DNA of 64,000 nt, from positions 26,453,501-26,517,500 of the forward strand of contig NC_088345.1 in assembly GCF_036884655.1 (NCBI RefSeq). The letters run 5' to 3'. The first letter of the stretch is position 1. The number at the start of each line of letters is the position of its first letter. A program made the translations under genes and the position numbers. The notes under the pieces are model-generated. The model searched no databases. It was given only the letters and a program-made list of their open reading frames with translations, and was not told the DNA's origin. Below, piece by piece: positions 10,400-21,600 of the stretch. Source of the DNA: Musa acuminata AAA Group (lineage: Eukaryota; Streptophyta; Magnoliopsida; Zingiberales; Musaceae).

Positions 10400-10865
10400 T
10401 TTAGGGAGAAAAATTGCAACAATGAGGCAGATTTTTTTTGCAGCTACGTGATTCCAAAAATTAGGAGAAAGAAAGGAAAGAAAACAATGACAATGCAGAA
10501 AGACTATTCTTAATCATCTAAGCAGTGTTCTCATTTCTGGTTAGATCAGATCTATAGTAGATTCTTACTGTGATTACTTGGGGAGAATTTGGATATTGTG
10601 CACAGTGACGTGATCCTTGTATCCCAGTTATTCTCTTATAATTATTGCTAGGGTTTTGGACAAGAGATTAAGATTTATATATTCATTATTCTTATAGTGG
10701 ATTATCTCTAGTTTGTCCTAAGATTTTACCCTTCATATTGAAGGGGTTTTCCATGTAAATCTTGGTATTCTATTTGATTGTGATTTCATTTAATTCCGTT
10801 GCATGTTATGGCCTACTAGTATTTGTTCATATACAAAAGTTTATTTCTCTTTATATCCCATCAAC
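10400..10865 (+). repeat. Probable 3' part of element C 5' LTR
   Basis: This stretch runs into a primer site at about 10867. It has the character of a copia LTR end, including GAAGGGGTTTTCCATGTAAAT and a run toward TCCCATCA. The left boundary cannot be set because the matching 3' LTR is not in the window. Confidence 0.5.
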
Positions 10866-10879
10866 TAGTATCAGAGCAG
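10866..10879 (+). promoter_or_regulatory. Element C primer-binding site
   Basis: TAGTATCAGAGCAG matches the initiator tRNA-Met complement TGGTATCAGAGC with one change. It lies just before the gag ATG of element C at 10910. Confidence 0.75.
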
Positions 10880-10909
10880 GGTTATAGTGATTTAATTTTG
10901 TGTTTGAAC

Positions 10910-11259
10910 ATGGAGGCCGGTAGTGTTTCTCACATGATTAGCTTGAATGGAAATAATTGGATGATATGGAAACCAAGAATGAAAGATATCTTGTATTGCA
11001 AAGATTTGTATTGACCTTTGCAGGGGGATAATACAAAGCCCGCAACTATGGCAGATGATGAGTGGAAGAGGTTAGATCGAAAACAGTTGAGTTTATTCGA
11101 CAGTGGCTTGATGATAGTGTCTTTCACCATGTTTCTACTAAAAGTTCTGTATATTCTCTTTGAAAAACGTTGGAAAGTCTCTATAAAAGAAAAACTACTA
11201 GCAACAAAGCTTTCTTGATCAGAAAACTTTTGAACTTGAAATATAGAGAGGGTGTTTCT
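10910..11259 (+). pseudogene. Element C gag, first part
   Basis: The ATG at 10910 opens a copia gag whose N-terminus reads MEAGSVSHMISLNGNNWMIW, a start typical of several plant copia lineages. A stop follows at about 11013. Homology then continues through DDEWKRLDRKQLSLFDSGL to the insertion point at 11259, where a Sirevirus LTR interrupts it. The rest of this gag resumes at 13309. The element is old: several stops lie in both parts, and the protease and integrase are also broken. Confidence 0.8.
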
Positions 11260-13308
11260 TATTGAATCTCGTATTTTGATGATGAAACCACTTGATATAT
11301 GTTAATCTACGTTTTGAGTGACGTAGGATGCTCCGATCAGGATGAGATAATTAAAGCAGGAAAAATCATGTTGTGCTGGATGAAATGTTAGAAGATCGGA
11401 CGTCGGGCCGATGGATCGGTCGACGTATCGACAGAAGGCTTCGGGTCATGGACTTGGGCATCGGGCCAAGAAGAGCGGGTATTGTGCCAACGATATTGGA
11501 GTTGCGGAGTCAACTGGCCGATTGGGCAATAGGCCGCAGGAGAGGACGATGCGCCGAAGAATCGGATGAAGCGTCGAGGGACCAATGACATGCCGGACAA
11601 CTTGGTAATTGCTTAGGATTAATTGTCTCGATCGAAGTTTTGTTTTACATATGCAGGATTAACTATGATGAAAGTAAGACATGCAGCAGGAGTTGCGCCG
11701 AAGTCAAGACTATGATCACGTTGGGAGTTCGAGAGTTCGACGGAAGTCCGGACGGTCGTCGGAGGTTCTGCGAGAGCAAATCTGAGAAGTCCAAGAGCTT
11801 GCCAAAGAAGCTCGTCGAAACTTGCCAAGTGGATCATCGCAAGTCCAGGAGCTTGCCGGAAGTCCGCCGAAGCATCGCTGAAGGTTCGTCGGATGTTCGC
11901 CGGAAGCTCGCTAGAAGAAGCGATTAATGCACCTGAGCAAGTTGTGGTAAATGCCTTAAGAAATTCGTAGTTAGCACGATGATTAAGTTAGAAATGGGAG
12001 GTGATCCCATTAACTTAATCTTGGGACAATTGGGCCCTTGACAGACCCAAATTGGGCCGAATGGATCAGCCCATTCGGACCTAGATTACTTGGCCAAAGG
12101 TGGCACCGCTTGGGTCGACGGTGGCACCACCCAGGGCTCAGTCTCCGAGCTCTGGCTGGGCGGTGCAATCGCCTCTTACAGAGGTGCAACCGCCTGAGCT
12201 CAGTCTCCGAGCTCTGGCTGGGTGGTGCAACCGCCCTAGTCAGGCGGTGGCACCGCTTGAGCTCGGTCTCCGAGCTCTGGCAGGAGGTGCAACTACCCCT
12301 GACAAGAGGTGGCACCGCCCAAAGGCTCAGTCTTCAAGCTCTGCTAGGCAGTGCAACCGCCCCAGTCAGGCGGTGCAACCGCCAGACCCCGGAATTCTGG
12401 GAGACAATAGTTTTGAGCTCGAAATTCAAATTGGTTTGGGGCCTATAAATACCCCACCCTTTCAACAATGAAAGGGTAACCAAAAGGCACCGAAAGCTTG
12501 ATCTTACTCTATGATTTTAGAGCTCAAAAGTGTTGTAAAGTCCAGAAGTTCTCCTCCCTCTTTTCTTCCAAGTTTTGATCTTTCAAGAGAGGAGAGAAAA
12601 GTTTATAAGGGTTGTCTCCTAAGCCCGTCAAAAGGAGTGAAACTGTAAAAGGGTGGTTGGCCTTCGCCTATTGAAGGAAGGCCTCTAGTGGACGTCGATG
12701 ACCTCGTCGGTGGAGGAAGCCAAAAATGGATGTAGGTCAAGATTGACCGAACCACTCTAAATCTCGGTTTGCATTTACTTTGAGCATATTATCTTTACTG
12801 CAAACCTCCTCAATAGCTTACTGCCTTCTGCGCATTTACGATCGTGTTTTAAAGTTTAGTATTTTCCGAATCGATGTTTAGACGTAAATCAGTTTTATCT
12901 TACGAACATCATATTTCAATTTGCGCTTACATTCTGATTTCTATCATAACTGCAAACTGCCTTTATAGATTCGCTTTAACTACATCTCGCTTGATCACAA
13001 GTTAAAGTGATTTACGAATCGGCTTTTCTATCGAAATCGTTTTTATCGTACGAATGTAGTTTTAATCATCGAAAGTTTTCCGCTGCACTAATCCATCGAA
13101 AGTTTGCGCTTACATTCTAATTTCCATCATAACTGCAAACTGCCTTTATAGATTCGCTTTAACTGCATCTCGCTTGATGACAAGTTAAAGTGATTTACGA
13201 ATCAGCTTTTTTATCGAAATCGTTTTTATCGTACGAACGTAGTTTTAAAAATCAAAAGTTTTCCGCTGCACTAATTCACCCCCTCTCTTAGTGCTCCTGA
13301 TCCTAACA
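11260..13308 (+). repeat. Solo Sirevirus LTR inserted in element C gag
   Basis: The LTR starts TATTGAATCTCG, where TG has changed to TA, and ends GATCCTAACA. It is bounded by TTTCT (11255-11259) and CTTCT (13309-13313), a target duplication with one mismatch. The interrupted gag continues directly on both sides and no internal Sirevirus sequence is present, so this is a solo LTR left by LTR-LTR recombination. Inside are the CCGGAA-rich region (11700-11930), the palindrome array (12095-12385), a TATA box (about 12441-12454), the two-tier hairpin (12725-12756) and a 182-bp duplication at its 3' end. Confidence 0.9.
12923..13274 (+). repeat. 182-bp tandem duplication of the solo LTR end
   Basis: The block starting GCGCTTACATTCTGATTTC at 12923 recurs from 13105 with few changes, including TGCAAACTGCCTTTATAGATT and GATTTACGAATC. 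Each copy ends in CGCTGCACTAAT, so the LTR terminus region is doubled. Confidence 0.85.
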
Positions 13309-13790
13309 CTTCTATTGTTGAACATTTGAATGAAATGCAGAATATCACTAACCAGTTATCCTCTATGAAAATATCTCTTGATGATGAGTTGCAGGCATTG
13401 TTACTTCTCAATTCATAACTAGAAAGTTGGGAGACATTGGTGGTTTCCCTTAGTAATTCTATGCCAGATGGTGTTGTCACTATGAATCAAGTAACAAGCA
13501 GTTTGTTGAATAAAGAGTTGAGAAAGAAGAATTCAACAACATCTCAGAATGATTCACAAGCACTTATCTCAGATAATAGAGGAAGGACAAAGTTCAAGGA
13601 TAGAAGTAGTTCACACATAGGTAGAAGTAAGTCAAGATCAAGAAAAGATATTATTTGCTATAACTATGGTGAGAAAAGATATTACAAGAATCAATATAAG
13701 CAACTGAAGAAGAGCAAGAAAAAGGAAAAGAAGTGGAGTCTACAAAGTCAAAGGATAATACCACAACTATAATGCAGGGTGGTGATTATT
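13309..13790 (+). pseudogene. Element C gag, second part
   Basis: Continues the copia gag after the solo LTR with VEHLNEMQNITNQLSSMKIS and LDDELQALLLLNS, then MPDGVVTMNQVTSSLLNKEL. A basic Ser/Arg-rich stretch follows, and then a damaged CCHC knuckle near 13658-13705 (YNYGEKRYYKNQYKQ, with three of the four zinc ligands lost). There is a stop near 13418 and another at 13770-13772. The LNEMQNITNQL region is the familiar second half of the UBN2 gag domain of non-Sirevirus copia elements. Confidence 0.8.
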
Positions 13791-15294
13791 TGATTTTGTC
13801 TCTTTCTAATGATATTTTTTCTTGTGTGTGTCAAGATCTTGAGTGGGTGATTGATACATGTGCTTCTTATCATGCTACACCATAGAGGGAGTTTTTTGCT
13901 ATTTGTAGGTTTGAAAATTTTGGTGTTGTCAAGATGGGTAACTATGGCACAATAGAAATCATTGGTATGGGTGATATCCATATAAAGACCAACCTTGGCT
14001 GCAAGTTGATACTTAAGGATGTAAGGCATGTGGTTGACTTGAGACTGAATTTAATTTTAAATGGAAGACTAGATGATGAAGATTATGATAGTAGATTTTA
14101 TAGAAGGCAATAGAAGCTTAGTAAGGGTTCTCTTATTATGGCTAGTGGAAAGAAATGTTATACCGTATATAGGTTGCAGGCCAAAGCTTATAGTGAGCAT
14201 TTAAATGCCACAAAGAAACACTTCAGCATGAAGTTGTGGCATAGGCAACTGGGACACATGAGCGAGAAGCGGTTGCAAGCTCTTTCCAAGAGAGAGGTAT
14301 TGCTCGACCTCAGAGGTATACATTTGAACCCTTGTATTGATTGTTTGATTGGTAAATAACACATAGCTTTATTTACTAGTCCTATTTTGTCTAGAAAAAT
14401 GCATGCCTTAGACCATACTTATACAGATGTATGTGATCTTTTAAGGACAAAAACTCATAGTGGATTTGTTAATGTTCTTGGCATCAGTGGTGCACTTTAT
14501 TTTGTCACTTTTATAGATGATGTTTTTATGAAAGTTTGGGCATATGCTATGAAGACTAAAGATCAGGTTATTAATGTCTTCAAAGAGTTTCATGCTAGGG
14601 TTGAAAGTGAGATAGAAAGATAATTGAAATGTATAAGATCAGATAATGGTTGTTAGTATATAAGATTGTTTAATGATTATTGCAGGTCACATGGCATCCA
14701 ACATGACAGTTCCTAGTACACCTCAGCATAATATTATTGCAGAGAGGATGAACCACACCATCATGGAAAAGATCAGATGTATGTTTTCACAAGCCAAGCT
14801 ACCAAAAAAGTTTTAGGATGAGGTTTTGAGGACTGCAGTTGATGTGATCAACTTATCATCATGTATAGTCCTAGGTAGTGATGTTGTAGAGTATGTATGG
14901 TCAGGGAAAGATGTTTCCTATATGCATTTGAGAGTGTTTGGTTGTCATGCATTTGCATATGTTCCAGACAATGAGATATCCAAGCTGGATGATAAGACTA
15001 AAAAATATATTTTTCTTGGTTACTCACATGATAATTTTATTTATAGGCTTTGAGATCCAGAAAAGTAGAAGGTGTTTAAAAGTAGAGATGTAGTCTTCTT
15101 TGAAGATTAAACCTTTGGGGATTTAAAAAGAAGGCACAAGTTAAGACTTCTGTAGAAGGATTAGCAGATTGTGACCCAGTTACTCCTCTAGTATATCAGG
15201 GTGATGGGGAAGATGTGTAAGAAGATCGTGTAGAGCCTGATGTTGATCTACCTACAGGACATGTTGAGCAAGAAGAAGTTGAAGAGCAACTTCC
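13791..15294 (+). pseudogene. Element C protease-integrase, decayed
   Basis: Protease begins near 13840 with WVIDTCASYHATP. The GAG-pre-integrase finger is at 14235-14355 (LWHRQLGHMSEKRL, then CIDCLIGK). The integrase core spans about 14400-14810, with TYTDVCDL, a FIDDVFMKVWAY segment and SDNGC, all with stops. A post-integrase segment with YMHLRVFGCHAFAYVP follows near 14920. Many stops and frameshifts show an old copy. Homology is cut at 15294 by the LTR of element D, so RT and RNase H of element C are not present. Confidence 0.8.
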
Positions 15295-16514
15295 TGTTGA
15301 ATCTCGGATTTTGATGATAAAATCAATTGATGGGTTAATTGATCTAATCCATATTATTGAGTTAAGTGTGCAGGATTAACTACAATAACCAGTAAACACA
15401 AAGCAAGAATACCAGAGTCAAGTTCGATGGACGTTTAAGAGTCCGAAGATTCATCGGAGATGCTACCGGAACCAACCGAGAAGAAATCGGGAACCTGTCG
15501 GAATTTTTGAAAGTTTGCCGAAGAGATTTTTGGAGGTTCACGGAGATCACCGAGAAAGCTCGGCTACTCGTTAAAGTCATCTCAAGATCGGGAGCTTGCT
15601 AGGAGTCCGTCGGAAGAAGTTCGTCGGAAAGCTCGCCGGAACAAGACTCGACGTTCGCGGTTGAAAACTTGCTTAGGATATTTTTAGTTATGTAGTTCAC
15701 TTGTAATTAGGATTAGGATTAAGAGATAATCTTGTATTCTTGTTAGGGGCCAACTGGGCTTAAAATTAGACTTGGTTTAGGCTAAATTTTAAGCCCAACC
15801 AATGAACCGAAGGGTCTAGCGATGGCACCGCCTGGTCTGGGCGGTGGCACCACCCAGCACCCGAGAGTTGGGCAGTGGGACCGCCAGTCCACTATCAGTG
15901 TCAGACACTGACAAGCAGTGGCACCGCCACTGACAGGCGGTGGCACCGCCAGCATCGGGAACCAAAGAGAATTCAAATTTTGGAGCCCAAATTTGAATCC
16001 TCTTGAGGCCTATAAATACCCCTCAAATATCAGCTGAGATTACAACTTTTTGAGAAGCAATTGATTGAGAGAAAGGCCTTAGAAAAGTCTTAGCTAGTCT
16101 TGTTTTCAATTTGCTAGTGTTCACCTCCTTTCTTGCTGAAAATCTATAAGAGAGTGAACCGCTTGTAAAAAGTTGTAAGAGGGGTATTTACCCTTCCCTT
16201 TCAAGAGATTTGCTAGTGGAAGGTGGGAGCCTCATCGAAGAGGGGCCTCGCAAGTGGATGTAGGTCATTTGACCGAACCACTTTAAAATCTACGTAATCT
16301 CTGGTTTGCATTTCATTATTGCTATTTACATTACTGCAACCCTTCTTACTTGCTTTATTTCCTCATTACCTTTGCTGCACAACTTTGCGAATACGCTTTC
16401 AAGTTAAGCACTTCCGATTTTTATTTTTATCGTACGAAAGATTTGTCAAAACCGACGTTTTAATCCACTGCACTAATTCACTCCCCCCCTCTTAGTGCCG
16501 CTCCGATCATAACA
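15295..16514 (+). repeat. Element D 5' LTR (1220 bp)
   Basis: Starts TGTTGAATCTCGG and ends CGATCATAACA. It has a short CCGGAA-rich region, a compact palindrome array (15820-15960, mainly GGCGGT-GGC-ACCGCC), a TATA box at 16007-16020, the two-tier hairpin at 16253-16282 and the GCACTAA/TTAGTGC hairpin near its end. It lacks the 18-bp minisatellite of E and K, so it is a different subfamily. Confidence 0.88.
16007..16020 (+). promoter_or_regulatory. Element D LTR TATA box
   Basis: GGCCTATAAATACC is shared by all Sirevirus LTRs here. It lies just downstream of the palindrome array and about 240 bases upstream of the leader hairpin. Confidence 0.75.
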
Positions 16515-16530
16515 ATTGGTATCAAAGCTA
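16515..16530 (+). promoter_or_regulatory. Element D primer-binding site
   Basis: ATTGGTATCAAAGCTA follows the LTR end directly. It is the initiator tRNA-Met site with one change (TCAGAG to TCAAAG). Confidence 0.8.
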
Positions 16531-16566
16531 GGCTCACTCTCATATCTGGTTTGATACCCAAGAGAG

Positions 16567-17774
16567 ATGGCTTACTCCGACATACATGAGGGTCATTCTA
16601 TCACACGTCCACCCTTGTTTAATGGGTCGGATTATACTTATTGGAAGACTAGTATGAGGATCTTCCTAATTTTCATGGATTTCGAGCTTTGGACTATTGT
16701 TGAAAACGGATTTCAAAAATCTTCTCTTCCGATGAGCAAATGGAATGAATCGGAGAAGAAGGTTTTTGCTTTAAACGCAAAGGCTATGAATATCTTATTT
16801 TGTGCACTAGACAGAAATGAATTTAATCGTGTTTCAATTTGTGATTCAGCTTTTGATATTTGGAGAACTCTTGAGGTCACTCATGAAGGAACTAGCCGAG
16901 TGAAAGAGTCCAAAATCAACATCCTTGTGCACTCTTACGAACATTTCCGAATGAAACCAAGTGAGTCCATCGGAGACATGTACTCCCGGTTTACGGATGT
17001 CATCAATGGACTCAAAGCTCTTGGTAAAGATTTTACTAACTTTGAACTAGTAACTAAAATCTTAAGATCCCTCCCTAAAAGTTGGGATCCAAAAGTTACG
17101 GCCATTCAAGAGGCCAAAGACCTTAAAACATTCCCTCTTGAAGAACTTATTGGGTCTCTAATGACCTACGAAATGACATGTCAAGCTCATGACGAGCTCA
17201 AGAACCCCCTTCCAAAGAACAGGAAGGATATGGCACTCATATCACAAGAAGACCACTTGAAAGGAACATCAAGTGATGAGGACAGTGACAATGACATTGC
17301 ACTTTTGACTCAAAAATTTAAAAAATATTTAAGAAAGAATAAATTTAAAAATAATACAAAAAATAAATTCGAACAAAAGAAGGACCAAGTGATTTGCTAT
17401 GAATGTAAAAAACCGGGACACTACAAGAACGATTGTCCTCAAGCCAAAAAGAGAACATCAAAGAAGAAGGCGCTCAAGGCAACGTGGGATGATTCAATCG
17501 CGTCCGAAGAAGAGGAGTCCAACGAGCAAGTTGCTCATTACGCCCTAATGGCCATCGGAGAAGAGAAACATACACCATCACAAGCTAGGAGCAAGAGATG
17601 GTATCTAGATAGTGGATGCTCAAGACATATGACTGGAGATCCATCTCATTTCTCTATGCTCACTAGTAAAGAAGAAGGGTACATCACCTTCCTCTTTGGA
17701 GATCCATCTGACTGGAGATCCATCTCATTTCTCTATGCTCACTAGTAAAGAAGAAGGGTACATCACCTTCCTCT
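16567..17774 (+). pseudogene. Element D gag fused to protease start
   Basis: The ATG at 16567, 50 bases after the primer site, opens 392 codons. The UBN2-type capsid domain covers roughly residues 10-220. The first zinc knuckle (CYECKKPGHYKNDC) lies at about residues 278-291. After VAHYALMAIGEEK the sequence jumps directly to [20 protein letters not shown], the protease active site. Compared with E and K, about 170 residues of the gag C-terminus, the second knuckle and the gag/pol UAG are deleted in frame, so gag and protease form one ORF. The ORF then runs into a duplicated 65-bp segment and the gypsy junction at 17775. Confidence 0.85.
17631..17774 (+). repeat. 65-bp direct repeat at the D/M junction
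   Basis: The segment starting GACTGGAGATCC and ending CACCTTCCTCT occurs at 17631-17695 and again at 17710-17774, separated by 14 bases that repeat its start. It lies exactly where Sirevirus D protease ends and the gypsy LTR begins. Confidence 0.9.
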
Positions 17775-18259
17775 CTTCTTCCTCACCTTCTTTTCTTCCT
17801 CTCCTTCTTCTCTTCTAGCTGCAGCCGCCGCAGCCCCTTCTTCTTTCCCTTCTCTTCTTCTCCTTTTCTTCCCTTTTCCTCCCTGATGCATAGTGCCTCA
17901 TTTCCTCTATTTCCTCCTGCGGGAAATAGAGGTGCTATAGCCACCTCTTCCTTCCTCCTCCTCTTCTTCTTCTTCTTCTTCTTCTTCTCCTCTTCGACCC
18001 CACACACATCCTCTCCTCTGTTTTCTCTTGCAGGAAATAGAGGTGCTGCAGCCCTAGCTGCTGCCACCTCTCTCTTCTCTCACTCTTCCCTCTCTTCTCC
18101 TTCTTCTTCTTCTTCTTCTTTTCTTCACTTCTTCCTCTTCTTCTTCCCTTCTCCTTCTTGACGTCCCACACCTCGTTGTAGCCCTTGCCACATTCAACTT
18201 CCTCTTTTCTTCTTCTTTCCTTTCTTCTCCCTCCTCTTCTTCTTCTTCTTCTTCTTCTT

Positions 18260-18290
<31 letters not shown>

Positions 18291-18491
18291 TTCTATTCTT
18301 CTCCTCTTCTTCCCTTCTCCATGGGAAACAAAGAGCGTAGGAGGCGGTGGGATAAAACTGTAACTTTCAGATTTTTTTTTTTTTGCGCAACCTAATGTTT
18401 TGATCACTGGATTTCTTATGTTTACATATAGGTCATCCGAGTTTGAAATAGGTCCTTATAAATAATTTTTTTAGAAGTGATGAATATTACA
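17775..18491 (-). repeat. Gypsy M 3' LTR, pyrimidine-rich
   Basis: On the minus strand it starts TGTAATATTCATCAC after a polypurine tract (18492-18502). It matches the LTR that begins at 63606 (TATAATACCCCTCAT), including the GGTGCTGCAGCCCTAGCTGCTGC block (read on the plus strand) and the GGGAAATAGAGG motif. The GGAAATAGAGGTGC block is present twice (17923-17936 and 18031-18044). The left end is not defined and may be truncated. Confidence 0.7.
18233..18292. repeat. (TTC)n microsatellite
   Basis: Almost uninterrupted TTC/CTT triplets over about 55 bases inside the gypsy LTR. Shorter TTC runs lie near 17965-17990 and 18105-18120. Confidence 0.9.
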
Positions 18492-19482
18492 CTCTCCCAT
18501 CCTTAAAAGAAAATTTAGTCCTCTAAATTGATCATATCTCAATTTATGAAAAGATGAGGATTATGTTTTTCCTTATTTTCTCCTTTAGCTCCCAAATAGT
18601 TTCATCAATAGAATACAATTACACAATCATCCAAGAGTGACTGAAATTTTTTCCTCCTTGATCTTCAATAGATGGTAACTCGACATCCGATCAATCTTGG
18701 AAAATACTTATGTAACTTGTAATTAATCAAACAAGTCATCACTTATGGGTAGAGGATACATGTTTTCCTTTTTTTTTTTTTGGTCTCCTGATTTAATTGT
18801 CTATAATTAATATAAATCTTGAATGTTCCATCCTTATTCTAACTAACAACACCAAAGTACCCCATGATGAAATATTGGGCCAAATAAAACCATTATCTAA
18901 TAGTCCTTGTAGTTGCTTTTTCAATTCCACTTACTCAAATAGTGTTTTCTGTTGAGAGACTTAGATATTGAGATTGTCCCAAGGACCAAATCAAAAGCAA
19001 ATTCACCCTCTCTGTCTTGAGGTAATCCGGGCAAGTCATCTTGGGATACATAGCGCAAGGAGGTAAATCATACCTAATACTCTCAAAATAAAAGATGAGA
19101 TGATCTAGTATAGAAAAAGTGATAATTTTATATAACAATATATACTAGTATGATAGGAAGATAATCAATCCATATCAAGTATAATATCTAAACTCTAAAT
19201 CTCTAGGAGAACCAAATTAGCAAAAAGTTCAAGTTCTACAATAGAAATTAGACAAGATAACCAGATCAAGTTTGTTATCAAAGAATCCCCAATAATCGTA
19301 TTTACATATAGTATATAATCCAGTAGTATAGGTTGAATGCCTAAATTGTAAGCAAAATATTACGAATCAAATCATAGATGAGACCCATGGTTAAACAAAA
19401 TTTTGTATTATTTCATAAATATGAATAATACCTTCAACCACTAATTCTGAAACTTTAGAATCATATTCAATAATAAAATATA
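18492..19482 (-). pseudogene. Gypsy M pol remnant (Ty3/gypsy, chromovirus-like)
   Basis: Read on the minus strand in shifting frames. An aspartic protease-like region with degenerate flanks lies near 19100-19400. An RT start follows near 18840-18960 (SKW..KSNYKDY.. then the fingers-domain SSWGTLVLLV motif). Close to 18510-18610 is the C-terminal end of a chromodomain-type polyprotein (DETIWELKEKIRKN, then a FKDGRV end). The order protease, RT, then tail, with the middle missing, suggests large internal deletions. Stops are frequent. The element is interrupted at 19482 by Sirevirus E, and its gag knuckle reappears at 29229. Lineage is probably a Tekay/Del-type chromovirus; that call is tentative. 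Confidence 0.6.
19478..19482. other. Element E target-site duplication, left copy
   Basis: ATATA flanks the left LTR end and recurs exactly at 29224-29228, proving that E is one insertion event. Confidence 0.9.
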
Positions 19483-21585
19483 TGTTAGGATCGAGAGCAC
19501 TAAGAGGGGGGGTGAATTAGTGCAGCGGAAATCTTACAGCAATTTAAAACCGAAAGGTGCGTTCGTTCAATAAAATCTATTATGATGCAAAAGCCGATTC
19601 ACAGTTTGTATTTAAGCGCAGTTTGCGTCTAAGCGCAGATTGCGTCTAAGAGCAGGTTACGTCTAAACGTAGTTTGCGTCTAAACGTAGTTTTACGTCTA
19701 AACTCAGTTTTACGTCTAAACGCAGTTTTACGTCTAAAGACAGTTTTGCGTCTGAACGTAGTTTTACGTCTGAACGCAGTTTTACGTCTGAACGCAGTTT
19801 TGCGTCTGAACGCAGTTTTGCATCTGAACGCAGTTTTGCGTCTAAACGTGGTTTTACGTCTAAACACAGTTTTGCGTCTAAACGCAGTTTTACGTCTAAA
19901 CGCAGAAACTTAACTTTGAAAATCTTTTTGTGGATGTGCAGAAAGCAGTTCGCAGTTATGAATGGAATCAAAGCGTAAGCGTAAACTGCGATGTAAAGAT
20001 CGTACGAAAACACCGATTTACGTCTCAATGCAGATTCGGAAAGATCTGAACTTAGAGAATCGTTCATAAAAGTGCAGAGGGCAGTAGCTATGTAAGAGGT
20101 TTGCAGTAATGATAAAGTGCTAAAAAATAAACGCAAACCAGAGATTTAGAGTGGTTCGGTCAGTCTTGACCTACTCCACTTTTGGCTTCCTCCACCGATG
20201 AGGTTGCCGACGTCAACTAGAGGCCTTCCTTCAATAGGCGAAGGCCAACTGCCCTTTTACAGTTTCTCTCCTTTTGACAGGCTCAGGAGACAACCTTTAC
20301 AGATCCTTTCTCTCCTCTCTTTACAACTCAAGACTTTGAAGAACAGAAAGAGGAGAACTTTTGGACTTTACACAATTTTGAGCTCTTAGAATCACAGAAA
20401 AGATCAGGAATTCGGAGTGGATCTATATTTTTTCTGTGCTGAACGGGTGGGGTATTTATAGGCCCTAACCCAGTTCAAATTTGGAGCTAAAAAATGATCA
20501 AATCCCGGAATTCCGGGATCAGGCGGTTGCACCTCTTGACTAGAGAGGTTGCACCGCCTGGCAGAGCTCGAAGACTGAGCTCAGGCGGATGCACCTCTCT
20601 GTCAGGGGTGGTTGCACCTTTCTGCCAGAGCTCGAAGACCGAGCTCAGGCGGTGCATCTCTTGACCAGAGAGGTTGCACCACTCTGCCAGAGGTGGTTGC
20701 ACCTCTCTGCCATAGGTGGTTGCACCTCTCTGCCAGAGCTCGAAGACCGAGCTCAGGCGGTGCCTCTCCTGTCCAGAGAGGTTGCTCCTCTTTGCCAGAG
20801 CTCGAAGACCGAGCTTGGTGGTTGCACCTCTTGGCAGAGCTCGAAACTTGAGCTCTGGCGGTGCTACCTCTTGATAGAGGAGGTTGCACCGCCCAGTCTC
20901 GCTTGGAGACTGAGCCCTGGGCGGTTGCACCTCTTGGCTGGGGCGGTTGCACCGCCCAGTCTCGCTGGGAGACATTGCCTGGGCGGTTGAACCTCTTGGC
21001 TGGGGCGGTTGCACCGCCCAGTCTCGCTGGGAGACATAGTCTAGGCGGTTGCACCACCCACAGCACCTTGGGTCCGAATGGGTTGAACCATTCGACCCAA
21101 TTTGAGTTCTTCAGGGGCCCAATTGCCCCAGGATTAAGCTAATGGGATCACCTCCCATTTCTAACTTAATCAACGTGCTAACTACAATTAAATCTAAGAT
21201 AATTTCTGCAGCTTTGCTTCGGTACGTCAATCGCTTCTTCCGGCGAGTTTCCGACGAACTTCCGTCGATCATCCGATGAACCCTCGGTGATGCTTCTGTG
21301 GACTTCCGGCAAACTCCTGGATTTTGCGACGATCCACTTGGCGAGTTCCGACGAGCTTCGCTTGGCAAGCTTCCGGACTTCTCGGATCTGTTCTTGCAGA
21401 ACCTCCGACGACCGTCCGAACTTCCGTCGAACTCTCGAACTCCCAACGTGAACATGATCTTGACTCCGGCGCAACTCCTGCTGCTTGTCTAACTTTCATC
21501 GTAGTTAATCCTGCACACTTATCTCGACACATAGATTAGACAACAAATGACAATCGACTTCATCATCAAAATCTGAGATTCAACA
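19483..21585 (-). repeat. Element E 3' LTR (2103 bp)
   Basis: On the minus strand it starts TGTTGAATCTCAG and ends CGATCCTAACA. It contains the CCGGAA-rich region (21220-21450), the palindrome array (20515-21060), a TATA box (about 20450-20464), the two-tier hairpin (20150-20180), the 18-bp minisatellite (about 19655-19912) and the C-loop hairpin. It differs from the 5' LTR by indels in the palindrome array and minisatellite. Confidence 0.93.
19655..19912. repeat. 18-bp minisatellite in element E 3' LTR
   Basis: About 13 copies of an 18-bp unit, CGTCTAAACGCAGTTTTA on the plus strand, with C/T and A/G variation. The period is a multiple of three, so every frame on both strands tends to stay open, giving spurious hexapeptide-repeat ORFs. 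Imperfect shorter copies extend to about 19605. Confidence 0.93.
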
Positions 21586-21600
21586 ATCTCCCCCTTTTTG
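21586..21600 (-). promoter_or_regulatory. Element E final polypurine tract
   Basis: Minus-strand CAAAAAGGGGGAGAT abuts the 3' LTR start. This is the plus-strand DNA primer site. It lies in a hairpin that spans the LTR junction (21550-21618). Confidence 0.88.

Noticed and set aside
17783..18171. Lys/Glu/Arg-rich and Ser/Phe-rich ORFs in the CT-rich gypsy LTR
   Set aside because: Direct translation of TTC/GAA microsatellite tracts.
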